Source: CAZSAK01 sp964605155
Lineage (GTDB): Bacteria; Pseudomonadota; Gammaproteobacteria; SZUA-140
Reading direction: 5' to 3'
Length of the DNA stretch: 64,000 nucleotides
Assembly: GCA_964605155.1 (NCBI GenBank)
Contig: CAZSAK010000016.1
Coordinates: forward strand, 5,511 to 69,510
Positions 8,014 to 17,259 of the stretch are shown here, piece after piece (position 1 is the stretch's first letter; every line of letters starts with the position of its first letter). The translations under genes and the position numbers were made by a program. The notes beneath the pieces are model-generated. The model searched no databases, had not been told where the DNA came from, and worked only from the letters and a program-made list of their open reading frames with translations.

Positions 8014-8635
8014 ATTTCTTACCCCAAAGTTCCTCGAGGCGGTCATCACGTCCGCATCTGTATCGATAAAATTTATATTTCAGCTCGTGTGTTTCATGGA
8101 AATTCTGATGATAGTCTTCAGCCGGATAGAACATTGAGGCGGGGACGATTTGCGTCACAACAGAGGCACTGAACGGCTTGGTCTTTTCCAGTTTATTTTT
8201 GGATTGTTCTGCAAGTTTGTGCTGTTCCTCATTCAGATAAAAAATGGCTGAACGGTATTGGGAACCATGGTCACAAAATTGCGCATTTGCGGTAGTGGGA
8301 TCGATATTGTGCCAGAAATAATCGAGCAGTTCCTTGTAGCTGACCTTGCCGGGATCATAGGTGATCCGTACTGATTCAGCGTGTCCGGTACCACCATTAG
8401 ATACCTGCTCATAGCTCGGATCTTTCACGTGACCACCGGTAAATCCCGAGGTAGTGTCAATGACACCGGGTATCTTGTCGAAGTCTGCTTCCACGCACCA
8501 GAAGCAACCCCCGGCGAAGATCGCGATTTTGTATTGGTGGTCATCCATCATACTATTCGCGGATGCATGCATGGCGTGTGATGTACTGTATAGCACCAGG
8601 GAGATCAACAACATCAGGCTCTTTTTCAGGATCAT
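8012..8635 (-). CDS. msrA: peptide-methionine (S)-S-oxide reductase MsrA, exported form
   Basis: This 207-residue product starts at the ATG at 8635, which follows AGAGGT; the frame is open further upstream but has no better start. The N-terminus is a Sec signal peptide (MILKKSLMLLISLVLYSTSHA). The catalytic motif GCFWC follows in the mature part. FDKIPGVIDTTSGFTGG, HAESVRITYDP and CDHGSQYRSAIF are further MsrA hallmarks. The C-terminal Cys in RCGRDDRLEELWG is the likely resolving residue. MsrA reduces the S-epimer of methionine sulfoxide. The signal peptide places it in the periplasm, where it would need a thiol donor from the inner membrane. msrB lies 25 nt upstream in the same direction, so both epimers are covered. 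Confidence 0.93.
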   Translation of the reverse strand: MILKKSLMLLISLVLYSTSHAMHASANSMMDDHQYKIAIFAGGCFWCVEADFDKIPGVIDTTSGFTGGHVKDPSYEQVSNGGTGHAESVRITYDPGKVSYKELLDYFWHNIDPTTANAQFCDHGSQYRSAIFYLNEEQHKLAEQSKNKLEKTKPFSASVVTQIVPASMFYPAEDYHQNFHETHELKYKFYRYRCGRDDRLEELWGKK

Positions 8636-8660
8636 TACATTACCTCTGTAAAAAATGGTG

Positions 8661-9155
8661 TTACGCCGGAATAAAATCGAGTGCCAGACCGTTATTGCAC
8701 CAACGCTGTCCGGTGGGTTCCGGTCCATCATCAAAGACATGTCCCTGATGACCGCCACATCGGGCACAATGGTATTCCGTGCGGGGAATGATCATTTTCC
8801 AGTCCCGTTTTGTTTCGACTGCACCGGCAAGTGTGGTGTAGAAACTCGGCCACCCGGTACCACTGTCATATTTCATATCGGAGGTAAACAAGGGAAGTGC
8901 ACAACCGGCACAGACATAGGTACCTTTGCGCTTTTCATCGTTTAATGGGCTGGAATGGGCTTCTTCAGTCTCTTCTTCCCGCAGTATATGGAATTCATCG
9001 GGCGTAAGGATGGCCCGCCATTCCTCTTCGGTCTTGACGATCTTATCGATCTTGCCGCTGCCTGCAGGCATGTCACTGTCTCCAAAGGTCCTTGATATGA
9101 TGAGAGGCAGGACTGTCAGTCCCAGGCTCCCGAGGATGAAATGTCGTCTGTTCAT
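8661..9155 (-). CDS. msrB: peptide-methionine (R)-S-oxide reductase MsrB, Tat-exported form
   Basis: I chose the ATG at 9155 because GGAG lies 6 nt before it; the ATG at 9167 has no ribosome site. The N-terminus is a twin-arginine signal (NRRHFILGSLGLTVLPLII). The MsrB domain has both zinc pairs, CAGC and CARCGGHQGHVF. GTGWPSFY and the catalytic Cys in RWCNNGLALDF are also present. MsrB reduces the R-epimer of methionine sulfoxide. The Tat signal suggests folding with zinc in the cytoplasm and action in the periplasm, alongside the Sec-exported MsrA. The two genes form a short operon that is convergent with the Met-rich lipoprotein gene. Confidence 0.92.
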   Translation of the reverse strand: MNRRHFILGSLGLTVLPLIISRTFGDSDMPAGSGKIDKIVKTEEEWRAILTPDEFHILREEETEEAHSSPLNDEKRKGTYVCAGCALPLFTSDMKYDSGTGWPSFYTTLAGAVETKRDWKMIIPRTEYHCARCGGHQGHVFDDGPEPTGQRWCNNGLALDFIPA

Positions 9156-9253
9156 CATGGTCTCCATGAATGCTGTCTTGTTGTTAGATAATCATACGGA
9201 CTGTATATCACCTGCTTATCGCAAAATGATCACAATTTTATAACATCGGGATT

Positions 9254-10621
9254 TCAGGCGGTTTTACGGCTACCTGTAGCCGGATTTTTCAGTGGGGTTG
9301 CATGGAGATCATGTGTATCTGAATCAGTGATTCTCACATCGACAAAATCACCGGGTTGGAGGGTATTATCAGGTGACAGGATAACGACACCGTCGATTTC
9401 TGGAGCATCAGCGTGACTGCGGGCGATAATTTCATTTTCGGTGACCTCATCGACCAGTACTGTCAAGATATTTCCGATATGTCGCTGCAGCCTGGTGGCA
9501 CTGATGGATTCCTGTGTTGCCATAAACTCGGCCATCCGTTCCTGCTTGATTTCCTCCGGTACGTGACCGGGTAACGAGTTGGCGGCGGCGCCTGCGACCG
9601 GCGAATAGGTAAAGCAACCTACACGGTCAAGCTGAGCCTCATTCAGGAAATCCAGCAGACACTCGAAATCCTGCCGGGTTTCACCCGGAAACCCCACGAT
9701 GAAGGTACTGCGGATAGTGATGTCAGGACAGATCTGCCGCCAACGCCGGATTCGATGCAATACATTTTCACTGTGGGCGGGCCGCCTCATGGCCCTGAGT
9801 ATCGCAGGACTGGCATGCTGGAACGGTATGTCCAGATAAGGTAATACCTTGCCTTCAGCCATTAACGGGATAATATCGTCGACATTTGAATACGGGTAGA
9901 CATAGTGCAGTCTGATCCATACACCCAGATTACCCAACGTATTAGCCAGATCATACAAACGTGTTTTTAACGGACGCCCTTCCCAGAATCCGGTGCGGTA
10001 TTTCACATCCACGCCGTAAGCGCTGGTGTCCTGAGAAATAACGAGCAGTTCCTTGACTCCTGCATTGACGAGGTTGTGTGCCTCCTGCATTATTTCACCG
10101 ATCGGACGGCTGACCAGTTTCCCTCGCATGGATGGTATGATGCAGAAACTGCAACGGTGATTGCATCCTTCCGAGATCTTCAGGTAGGCATAGTGTCCGG
10201 GGGTTAGCCTGATACCTTGCGGGGGTATCAGGCTGTTGTAAGGGTCATGTAACGGTGGCAGCTGATGATGTACCGCCGCCATGACATCCGTCAAGGCATG
10301 CGGCCCGGTCACGGCCAATACCTGGGGAAAATTCTTTCTGACTATATCCGCCTTTGCCCCCAGGCAGCCGGTGACAATGACCTTGCCGTTTTCATCGATG
10401 GCTTCCCCGATGGCCTCAAGCGATTCTTCAATAGCAGTATCGATAAAGCCGCAGGTATTTACGATCACCAGGTCGGCATTTTCATAATCGGGGCAGATCT
10501 CATAACCCTCTGCACGCAAACGGGTGATGATCCCTTCGGAGTCAACCAGCGCTTTCGGACAACCGAGGCTGACAAAGCCGACTCTCCCGGTTCCGGAACT
10601 ATTGTATTGTAAAATACTCAT
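9254..10621 (-). CDS. rimO: ribosomal protein S12 methylthiotransferase RimO
   Basis: A radical-SAM enzyme of about 455 residues that adds a methylthio group to Asp89 of ribosomal protein S12. The N-terminal UPF0004 domain has [22 protein letters not shown] and VTGCLGA, which carry the three Cys for one [4Fe-4S] cluster. The radical-SAM motif reads [13 protein letters not shown]-terminal TRAM domain is present ([15 protein letters not shown]). Start ATG 10621 gives MSILQYN; an in-frame GTG at 10642 adds seven residues. The pattern KALVDSE and the overall length favour RimO over MiaB. It is divergent from the MacA-like gene across about 75 bp. Confidence 0.94.
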   Translation of the reverse strand: MSILQYNSSGTGRVGFVSLGCPKALVDSEGIITRLRAEGYEICPDYENADLVIVNTCGFIDTAIEESLEAIGEAIDENGKVIVTGCLGAKADIVRKNFPQVLAVTGPHALTDVMAAVHHQLPPLHDPYNSLIPPQGIRLTPGHYAYLKISEGCNHRCSFCIIPSMRGKLVSRPIGEIMQEAHNLVNAGVKELLVISQDTSAYGVDVKYRTGFWEGRPLKTRLYDLANTLGNLGVWIRLHYVYPYSNVDDIIPLMAEGKVLPYLDIPFQHASPAILRAMRRPAHSENVLHRIRRWRQICPDITIRSTFIVGFPGETRQDFECLLDFLNEAQLDRVGCFTYSPVAGAAANSLPGHVPEEIKQERMAEFMATQESISATRLQRHIGNILTVLVDEVTENEIIARSHADAPEIDGVVILSPDNTLQPGDFVDVRITDSDTHDLHATPLKNPATGSRKTA

Positions 10622-10696
10622 AGTGATATAGTATACCAACACTCATTTATCCATACTCGATTTCTTGAACAACGCCGACCCCCTGATGCAGTATCA

Positions 10697-11890
10697 GTGA
10701 AAATCCGTTATCCAAAGACATTTCTGTTCATCATTATAGTAGCTGCCGCTATAGCCGCTTTCGTATTGATCTTGCCTGAATCTACCCAACCGCAATCGCC
10801 TGGTTACGCGTTGTACACATTGAAACGAGGCGATATTACCGCAACGGTTTCTGCAACCGGCACAGTTAATCCGCTCATAACCGTTCAGGTCGGCAGCCAG
10901 GTCTCCGGTACCATCCAGGATCTTTATGCTGACTTTAATACACTGGTACACAAAGGTGATGTGATTGCCCAGATAGATCCCGCGCTGTTCAAGGCAAGTC
11001 TGGCCGAGGCGCAGGCCAGTCTCAAAAGTGCACAGGCGGCGCGTGAGAAGGCCGCAGTGGAGGTGGAGGATACCAAACGTAAACTGGCACGGGTGGAGGG
11101 GCTGCGCAAGCAGAATCTGGTTGCCGAGAGCGAGGTCGATGTTGCCAGATTTGAATACGAGGGGGCGGTGGCGGAACATCAGTTAAGATCCGCTGCGGTG
11201 GAACAGGCTGAGGCGGCCCGCAATCGCCAACAGGTGAATCTTGATTACACAACGATATACGCACCCATCGACGGTGTCGTGATATCACGTGATGTCGATG
11301 TTGGACAAACCGTGGCTGCCAGTTTACAGGCACCTACCTTGTTTACTATCGCACACGATCTGGCGCGAATGCAGATTGAAACCGATGTCGATGAGGCATT
11401 CATCGGTATGATTGACCAGGGACAAGAGGTCACATTCACTGTTTTTGCCTATCCGGATAGAAAGTTCAAGGGCAATGTTGCCCAGGTACGATTGAATCCT
11501 ACTGTCGAAGCGGGTGTAGTAAAGTATAACTGTATCATCCATGTCGATAACGAGGACCTGGCACTGAAACCGGGAATGACTGCAACCGTCGCGATCGAGG
11601 TAGCACACCGTGACAATGTCTTCAAGGTACCAAATGCTGCGCTGCGTTATATCCCGGACTGGCCTGAGGAACGCCTGCAACAGATTCGGGAAGGCCTGAA
11701 AACTAATGAAGCAATAGTCTGGCAGCCCGGGACCAGGGAACTCAAGCCGATAAAGGTTCGCATGGGGATCGTTGCAGATAAAGAAACCGAGGTCATTTCC
11801 GATGAATTGCAGGAAGGGTTGAAGATAGCCATACCTGGCAATCCGGTCGAGAGTGAAAGAAGACGGCGTTTTGGCCTGAGCCTGTTCTAG
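10697..11890 (+). CDS. MacA-like periplasmic adaptor subunit
   Basis: A 397-residue membrane-fusion protein with GTG start. A single N-terminal anchor (FLFIIIVAAAIAAFVLIL) precedes the lipoyl half VGSQVSGTIQDLYADFNTLV, which resembles MacA. A long coiled coil follows (AEAQASLKSAQAAREKAAVE and onward). The second lipoyl half contains YTTIYAPIDGVVISRDVDVG. The C-terminal part has KPGMTATVAIEV. It is the first gene of an adaptor-ATPase-permease operon, with the ATPase 5 nt downstream. In E. coli MacAB works with TolC to export macrolides, enterotoxin and lipids or heme precursors. The substrate here is unknown. No outer-membrane channel gene is nearby. Confidence 0.92.
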   Translation: MKIRYPKTFLFIIIVAAAIAAFVLILPESTQPQSPGYALYTLKRGDITATVSATGTVNPLITVQVGSQVSGTIQDLYADFNTLVHKGDVIAQIDPALFKASLAEAQASLKSAQAAREKAAVEVEDTKRKLARVEGLRKQNLVAESEVDVARFEYEGAVAEHQLRSAAVEQAEAARNRQQVNLDYTTIYAPIDGVVISRDVDVGQTVAASLQAPTLFTIAHDLARMQIETDVDEAFIGMIDQGQEVTFTVFAYPDRKFKGNVAQVRLNPTVEAGVVKYNCIIHVDNEDLALKPGMTATVAIEVAHRDNVFKVPNAALRYIPDWPEERLQQIREGLKTNEAIVWQPGTRELKPIKVRMGIVADKETEVISDELQEGLKIAIPGNPVESERRRRFGLSLF

Positions 11891-11895
11891 TTTCC

Positions 11896-12573
11896 GTGGA
11901 AACCAACCTTATACAAATGTCAGGGGTACACAAATCCTATGCCCTCGATGGTGTGAAGGTCCATGCGTTGCGTGGTATAGACCTGAGCGTCCCACAGGGA
12001 GAGTATCTTGCCATCATGGGACCCTCAGGGTCGGGAAAATCCACCCTGATGAATATCCTTGGATGTCTTGATATTCCGGATGAAGGCAGTTACCTGCTTA
12101 ATGGCGAGGATGTCTCACACATGCAGGGTGATGAGCTTGCAAGGCTGCGCAATCGTGAAATAGGGTTCGTCTTCCAGAATTTCAATCTCTTATCAAGGAC
12201 AACGGCGATCGAAAATGTGGAAACACCGCTGATTTATGCCGGAATCGGCAAGAAGGCACGACGTCAAAAGGCGCAGGACATGTTACAGCGTATGGGCCTG
12301 GGTGATCGGATATATCATATGCCCAACCAGCTGTCAGGAGGCCAACAGCAACGAGTCGCGATAGCCCGGGCGCTGGTCACCCGCCCGTCTTTATTGCTGG
12401 CTGATGAACCGACCGGTAACATGGATTCCGTGACCAGCGCAGAATTTCTCAACTTGCTGGAAAAACTGAATATTGAGGATGGGTTAATGATCGTGTTGAT
12501 CACTCATGAAACGGAGGTTGCTGCACGTGCACGGCGCAGATTGACCTTGCGTGACGGCCGCCTGGAGACATGA
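11896..12573 (+). CDS. MacB-like ABC transporter ATP-binding protein
   Basis: A 225-residue stand-alone ATPase with GTG start. It has Walker A GPSGSGKST, Q-loop VFQNFNLLS, signature LSGGQQQRVAIARAL, Walker B LLLADEPTGNMDS and the switch His in LITHE. In E. coli MacB the ATPase and permease are fused; here they are separate, as in many LolD/MacB-type systems. Its 3' end overlaps the permease start by 4 nt (ATGA), so expression is coupled. It powers the exporter formed with the adaptor upstream and the permease downstream. Confidence 0.94.
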   Translation: METNLIQMSGVHKSYALDGVKVHALRGIDLSVPQGEYLAIMGPSGSGKSTLMNILGCLDIPDEGSYLLNGEDVSHMQGDELARLRNREIGFVFQNFNLLSRTTAIENVETPLIYAGIGKKARRQKAQDMLQRMGLGDRIYHMPNQLSGGQQQRVAIARALVTRPSLLLADEPTGNMDSVTSAEFLNLLEKLNIEDGLMIVLITHETEVAARARRRLTLRDGRLET

Positions 12574-13790
12574 TGATGGAGTGGGGTGCGGCAATCCAAC
12601 TTGCTCTGTCAGCTTTGTGGCGTAACAAGATACGCGCAATGTTGACGACGTTGGGTGTAGTGATCGGTGTCGCATCGGTGATCGCCATGGTATCCATCGG
12701 GTCGGGAGCCCAAAAACGTGTCGCCGAACAAATGGAAAGTATGGGCACCAATAATCTGGTAGTACGACCCGGCAGTACATTTCATGGCGGCGTTCAAACG
12801 GGTGCCGGCACTTCACAAAAACTGACGCGAGAAGACGCTGAGGCGTTGCGTGATATACCGGGTGTTGTCGCCGTCGCCCCGAGTGTCCGGGCTACGGAAC
12901 AACTGCGCTATCGCGGCACAAACTGGAATACCGATATCGAAGGTGTGACACCTGATTATATTGCAGTGCGTTCCTGGCCGGTTGAAGAAGGATCATTTTT
13001 CACTGATCAGCATGTCGCTTCGGCAGCGCATGTCTGTGTCCTCGGACGGACAGTTGTTCGTGAATTGTTCGGCTTGGCAAACCCCATTGGAGAATCGATC
13101 CTGTTGAAAGGCCTGTCGTGCAATGTACTGGGTATACTGAGCACAAAGGGGGCATCTCCATGGGGCTCGGACCAGGATGATACGGTCATGATGCCTATCA
13201 CCACTGTGCAAAGAAAAATCAGGGGTATTACTCATATAGACCGTATGGAAATCCAGACATCCGGCCGTGAAGCATCGTTCCGGGTAAAGACCGAGGTAAC
13301 GAGAATCCTGCGACAACGTCATCGCTTACAGGAAGAACAGGAAGATGATTTCAGGATCTTCAACCGTGCAGAACTCGCCCAGGCATCTGAAGAGAGTGCG
13401 CGGGTGTTTACCTGGTTACTGGGTAGTATTGCGTCAGTGTCGTTATTGGTTGGCGGTATAGGTATCATGAATATCATGCTGGTCTCGGTAACGGAACGTA
13501 CACGTGAAATCGGTATCCGTATGGCACTTGGCGCCAGGCGCCAGGATATTCTCTGGCAGTTTTTACTGGAGGCGCTCATGTTGAGTTGTGCAGGCGGAAT
13601 TTTGGGGATCCTGCTGGGTCTGGGCAGTGCAACCATCCTGGCCAGATTTTCGGAATTTCCAATTACCATCACCACGTGGTCCATTACGGTTGCGTTCTTG
13701 TTTTCAGCACTGGTAGGGATATTTTTCGGTATTCACCCTGCAAGGAGGGCCTCGAGCCTGCGACCCATCGAGGCATTAAGATATGAATAG
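12570..13790 (+). CDS. MacB-like ABC transporter permease (FtsX/DUF214 fold)
   Basis: A 406-residue permease with the MacB/FtsX topology: one N-terminal helix (MLTTLGVVIGVASVIAMVSIG), a large periplasmic MacB core domain (residues about 50-265), and three C-terminal helices. These are near LLGSIASVSLLVGGIGIMNI, LMLSCAGGILGILLGL and ITVAFLFSALVGIFFG. The cytoplasmic loop VTERTREIGIRMALGAR is a hallmark of the family. The C-terminus PARRASSLRPIEALRYE is also typical. It completes a three-gene MacA-MacB-like operon. Its start overlaps the ATPase stop, and 10 nt separate it from the CDF transporter gene, which may be co-transcribed. Confidence 0.93.
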   Translation: MMMEWGAAIQLALSALWRNKIRAMLTTLGVVIGVASVIAMVSIGSGAQKRVAEQMESMGTNNLVVRPGSTFHGGVQTGAGTSQKLTREDAEALRDIPGVVAVAPSVRATEQLRYRGTNWNTDIEGVTPDYIAVRSWPVEEGSFFTDQHVASAAHVCVLGRTVVRELFGLANPIGESILLKGLSCNVLGILSTKGASPWGSDQDDTVMMPITTVQRKIRGITHIDRMEIQTSGREASFRVKTEVTRILRQRHRLQEEQEDDFRIFNRAELAQASEESARVFTWLLGSIASVSLLVGGIGIMNIMLVSVTERTREIGIRMALGARRQDILWQFLLEALMLSCAGGILGILLGLGSATILARFSEFPITITTWSITVAFLFSALVGIFFGIHPARRASSLRPIEALRYE

Positions 13791-13800
13791 ATGATTATCC

Positions 13801-14739
13801 GTGGCGGAGTCATCCAGAAAAGTTATCTATGCCGCGCTGGCCGGTAATACCTTGATAGCAATTACCAAATTTATTGCGGCCGGTATCACCGGGAGTTCCG
13901 CCATGTTATCTGAAGGGATTCACTCAATGGTGGATACGGGTAATCAGGGTCTACTGTTGCACGGCATGCATCAGGCACAAAAGCCACCCAGTGACCGTTT
14001 TCCCTTTGGTCACGGCAAGGAGATCTATTTCTGGAGTTTTGTGGTTGCCATCCTGATTTTTGCCCTGGGTTCCGGAATCTCCATCTACGAAGGCATCGTG
14101 CATATCCTGCATCCTGAACCGATCAAAAACCCGATGGTGAATTATTTTGTCCTCGGAGCGGCATTGATCTTTGAAGGTATAGCCTGGTTGATTGCTTTAT
14201 CCGAATTCAGCAAGGCTAAGGGTAAATGGGGTTATATCGAGGCTGTAAGACGTGGTAAGGACCCGACTAAGTTCGTGGTATTGTTCGAGGACTCAGCGGC
14301 CATGTTGGGTCTCGTGGTTGCATTCATGGGTATATGGTTGTCCAGCACAAAGGGTATCGTGCTGGGTGACGGCATCGCCTCGGTTATCATCGGATTGATT
14401 CTCGGTGGCACAGCTGTATGGCTCGCTTATGAAACCAAGGGACTACTCATTGGCGAAAGTGCAAATATACGTGTTATAGAAGGTATCCGGGCCATCTTAC
14501 GGGAGTTTGCAGAGATCGACCAGGTCAATGAAGTGTTAACGATGCATATGGGGCCGGAGTATATCCTGGTAAACATCAGTATAGATTTTCAGGACAGACT
14601 GTCCGCCAATCAACTGGAAGAGGTCATTGCCGAGATGGATCAGCAGATAAAACAGGCCTATCCGGACGTCAAAAGAATTTTTATCGAAGCCGAGTCGTGG
14701 CAGATCAATCGCGAGATGTCGGATAACCGGTTCCAGTGA
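13801..14739 (+). CDS. cation diffusion facilitator (CDF) family transporter
   Basis: A 312-residue inner-membrane metal-ion/proton antiporter with GTG start. The N-terminal helix region carries MLSEGIHSMVDTGNQ, which contains the HxxxD-type metal site of CDF helix II. It is followed by RFPFGHGKEIYFWSF. Helix V has LFEDSAAMLGLVVAFMG, with the second acidic pair. The C-terminal cytoplasmic domain (residues about 215-305) contains VLTMHMGPEYILVNISIDF. These are features of the SLC30A9-like subfamily. The metal is likely Zn, Mn or Fe, but I cannot decide which. The gene follows the MacB-like permease by 10 nt and may share its transcript. Confidence 0.92.
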   Translation: MAESSRKVIYAALAGNTLIAITKFIAAGITGSSAMLSEGIHSMVDTGNQGLLLHGMHQAQKPPSDRFPFGHGKEIYFWSFVVAILIFALGSGISIYEGIVHILHPEPIKNPMVNYFVLGAALIFEGIAWLIALSEFSKAKGKWGYIEAVRRGKDPTKFVVLFEDSAAMLGLVVAFMGIWLSSTKGIVLGDGIASVIIGLILGGTAVWLAYETKGLLIGESANIRVIEGIRAILREFAEIDQVNEVLTMHMGPEYILVNISIDFQDRLSANQLEEVIAEMDQQIKQAYPDVKRIFIEAESWQINREMSDNRFQ

Positions 14740-14939
14740 ATTTATTTAATATAGAAGGGAATTTATAGAAAACCCAACAAGGGCACAATGGAGACTGTGA
14801 ACCGCACCAATATCTTGATGAAGAAAAACAAATCCTGCAAAAATCTATGTTGCGAAACCATACCGGTACAGGACAGTGTTTGGTGATGAAATGCTTAAGG
14901 GAGTTTTCCAGGTAATGTTTTTGCAACAAGCTTGCACAT

Positions 14940-15200
14940 ATGAACGATTGTGTCGAGTGTCATACAGTGAGTGTTGCTACAGTTGGACCATCATGGATAG
15001 CTGTTGCTGAACGTTACAAGTCACTGTTACGCATCGAAGCCAGGAACATATTGATTGAGAGTGTCAAGAAGGGTAGTAAGGGGAAGTGGCTGACAATGAA
15101 AAGTGCCGGAGGAATGCCGCCCCTGGAGGAGCGGGTTTCAGGGGCGGATATTGACGAGTTCAGTGGATTTTATTCTGTCAGTGAATCGGACATACAGTGA
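14940..15200 (+). pseudogene. cytochrome c (c-551-like), degenerate or 5'-truncated
   Basis: The frame encodes CVECHT (heme motif CxxCH), VGPSWIAVAERYK and a C-terminal part GGMPPLEERVSGADIDEF, which has the Met ligand of class I cytochromes c in a MPP context. Signal peptide and the first helix are missing: an in-frame stop lies eight codons upstream of the ATG. A periplasmic cytochrome c cannot mature without export, so the gene looks decayed. The C-terminal end is also altered (EFSGFYSVSE in place of the usual hydrophobic end). If the upstream stop were a sequencing error, a longer gene could be restored. It is convergent with slyD. Confidence 0.5.
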
Positions 15201-15223
15201 AGTTAGTTGATGATCAGGTGTGA

Positions 15224-15712
15224 TTATTCATGATCATGGCCGCCTGCTCCGTGCACATGGCCGTGCTCGATCTCTTCAGCTGTCGCATCACGGACATCGA
15301 CGACCTTGATGTCAAAATTAAGATTGACACCCGCGAGCGGATGATTGCCGTCGATGGTAATATTTTCGCCCTCGATATCTGTAATCGTAATGATCATAGG
15401 TTGTTTATCCGGTGTTTCGCCTTGAAACTGCATGCCTACCTCAATATTTTCAACCGATTCAAAAATATCGCGTGACACCACCTGGGTAAGTTGTTCATTG
15501 CGCTGACCATAGCCTTCGTCTGGACTTATCTTTACAGACAGTTCTTCACCCGTTTTTTTGCCGGAGAGTGCATTTTCCAGTCCCAGTATGATATTGCCTG
15601 CGCCATGAAGATAGGATAAGGCCTCGCGACCCTCCGAGGTATCGAGTAGGTTGCCTTCGTCATCTCTTAAGGTATATTCGATACTGACAACAGAGTTATT
15701 GGCAATTTGCAT
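15224..15712 (-). CDS. slyD: FKBP-type peptidyl-prolyl isomerase SlyD
   Basis: A 162-residue cytoplasmic prolyl isomerase and chaperone. The split FKBP domain (IEYTLRDDEGNLLDTS and HGAGNIILGLENALSG; later HPLAGVNLNFDIKV) surrounds the insert-in-flap chaperone domain (about residues 70-120). The C-terminus is a short His-rich tail (GHVHGAGGHDHE) typical of SlyD, which binds Ni and Zn. In E. coli SlyD supports nickel insertion in hydrogenase; no hydrogenase gene is seen here. The family call is firm. Confidence 0.94.
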   Translation of the reverse strand: MQIANNSVVSIEYTLRDDEGNLLDTSEGREALSYLHGAGNIILGLENALSGKKTGEELSVKISPDEGYGQRNEQLTQVVSRDIFESVENIEVGMQFQGETPDKQPMIITITDIEGENITIDGNHPLAGVNLNFDIKVVDVRDATAEEIEHGHVHGAGGHDHE

Positions 15713-15939
15713 TGAGAACCTCTTTCTGGAATATATTCAAAAACATACAGCAATTTTTTTACAACACTCAAGATATACGTGCCACGTCACGATGAAGCTG
15801 ATAGCCGGATAAATCCTGTGGTATATACAGTTATCCTAACAGTTATAAAGGACAGATGCCATTATTGCGTATATTTGGATCATGTCTGATAAACAATCAA
15901 AAGGCTTGGTGTAATGATATTCGATGAAGGTGACTTATC

Positions 15940-16242
15940 ATGGCCGGGATATCCATGACCGATACCGCTGTTCAGTGGTATATCTATATAGTCAGATGTT
16001 CGGATGACAGTCTATATACAGGTATCACTACAGACATCAAACGGCGAATGCGGGCACACAACAATGATACCGGACCATCAACAGCAAAGTACACACGAGC
16101 AAGAAGACCGGTATATCTGGTATACCAGGAAACAGCCACGTCAAGGTCACATGCAGCCAGACGTGAGAGCGAGATAAAAAACCTGAGCCGGCGGGATAAA
16201 GAACTCCTAATTGACGGATGTAAGGCTGGAAGTTACTTGTAG
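15940..16242 (+). CDS. GIY-YIG nuclease-like protein (YhbQ/UPF0213 type)
   Basis: A 100-residue single-domain protein. It contains WYIYIVRCSDDSLYTGITTD, the GIY-YIG core written here as YIYIV and YTGIT. RRMRAHN, the E of YQETATSRSHAARRESEIK and LSRRDKELL are further family positions. Stand-alone proteins of this family are widespread; YhbQ has been reported to have DNA-nicking activity, but the physiological role is unclear. The ATG at 15940 follows GAAGGTG; a second ATG lies at 15955. It is a lone gene between slyD and the phospholipase gene. Confidence 0.9.
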   Translation: MAGISMTDTAVQWYIYIVRCSDDSLYTGITTDIKRRMRAHNNDTGPSTAKYTRARRPVYLVYQETATSRSHAARRESEIKNLSRRDKELLIDGCKAGSYL

Positions 16243-16307
16243 TTTCCACAAAGTTTATGGTGCCTGTATCCTGAAAGAAAATAATCGTATGTTCAATCGA
16301 ATTTATA

Positions 16308-17201
16308 ATGCTTGTATTACAGCGCCTGAATAATCTATTACGTATGTGTATGTTACTGCTCTTGTGCCTGTGTATTCTGCCTATCATCCCTGTATTTGCG
16401 GCAAGCAATATTGATTACAGGCAAAACACGGAAGAATTGGATGAGGCGAATCAGGCTGAAGATGCTCCGGGAATGAGATTGGATCCAGTTATGTTTCGAC
16501 TATCAACCGGGTTAACCCAATATAAGGAGATATTTGTTAATCCGGTGACATGGAGTGAGGAATTCAAGAATAATGATATGGAAATCATTTATCAGTTGAG
16601 TGTGAAAGTCCGTTTGTTTGACATGAATTTGTATTTTGGCTATACACAGAATTCATTCTGGCAGGCTTTTAACAGCAGTAATTCTTCGCCATTCAGGGAT
16701 ACAGACTACAATCCGGATATATTTTACCGGATTCCTCCGGGATCATATCCGTTACAGAAGATTGGCATAGATGCGGGTATCGAGCATGAATCCAATGGAC
16801 AATCATTGCCTTTTTCGCGCAGCTGGAACAGGGCCTATATGAGACCGTATTTCACTCGTTCGAATGATTTGTTTTATATAAAGCTGTGGTACCGGATTCC
16901 GGAGGATGAAAAGACATCAGTCCTGGATCCCACCGGAGATGATAATCCTGATATTCACCATTATTACGGGTATTCGGAACTGAATTATGTTTATTTATCC
17001 AATGGTATGCAGCGATTTCATATAATGATGCGAGGCAATCCCGAGACAGGTAAAGGTGCAGTTAGACTGAGCTACGAAATGCCAAGTGGATCAAAGGATA
17101 TGTATTACAGAATTTCTTTGTGGAGTGGATATGGCGAAAGTCTTTCAAATTACAATCAATCGATAACTCGACTTGCCATTGGCGTATCATTTTATCGGTA
17201 A
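16308..17201 (+). CDS. pldA: outer-membrane phospholipase A (OMPLA, PldA)
   Basis: A 297-residue outer-membrane beta-barrel phospholipase with a signal peptide (CMLLLLCLCILPIIPVFAAS). The catalytic triad positions are present: His160 and Ser162 in HESNGQ, and Asn174 in RSWNR. The spacing of 2 and 14 residues is identical to H142, S144 and N156 of E. coli. GYTQNSFWQAFN, SPFRDTDYNPDIF, DDNPDIHHYYGYSE and the C-terminal GYGESLSNYNQ also match the family. OMPLA becomes active as a calcium-dependent dimer when outer-membrane asymmetry is disturbed, and destroys surface-exposed phospholipid. It is a lone gene, convergent with the phosphatase-kinase pair. Confidence 0.94.
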   Translation: MLVLQRLNNLLRMCMLLLLCLCILPIIPVFAASNIDYRQNTEELDEANQAEDAPGMRLDPVMFRLSTGLTQYKEIFVNPVTWSEEFKNNDMEIIYQLSVKVRLFDMNLYFGYTQNSFWQAFNSSNSSPFRDTDYNPDIFYRIPPGSYPLQKIGIDAGIEHESNGQSLPFSRSWNRAYMRPYFTRSNDLFYIKLWYRIPEDEKTSVLDPTGDDNPDIHHYYGYSELNYVYLSNGMQRFHIMMRGNPETGKGAVRLSYEMPSGSKDMYYRISLWSGYGESLSNYNQSITRLAIGVSFYR

Positions 17202-17259
17202 GATGCGAAACACAGATCATGAAAGTATGCCTTTCTGGATATTCGGCCAGGCAATACGG

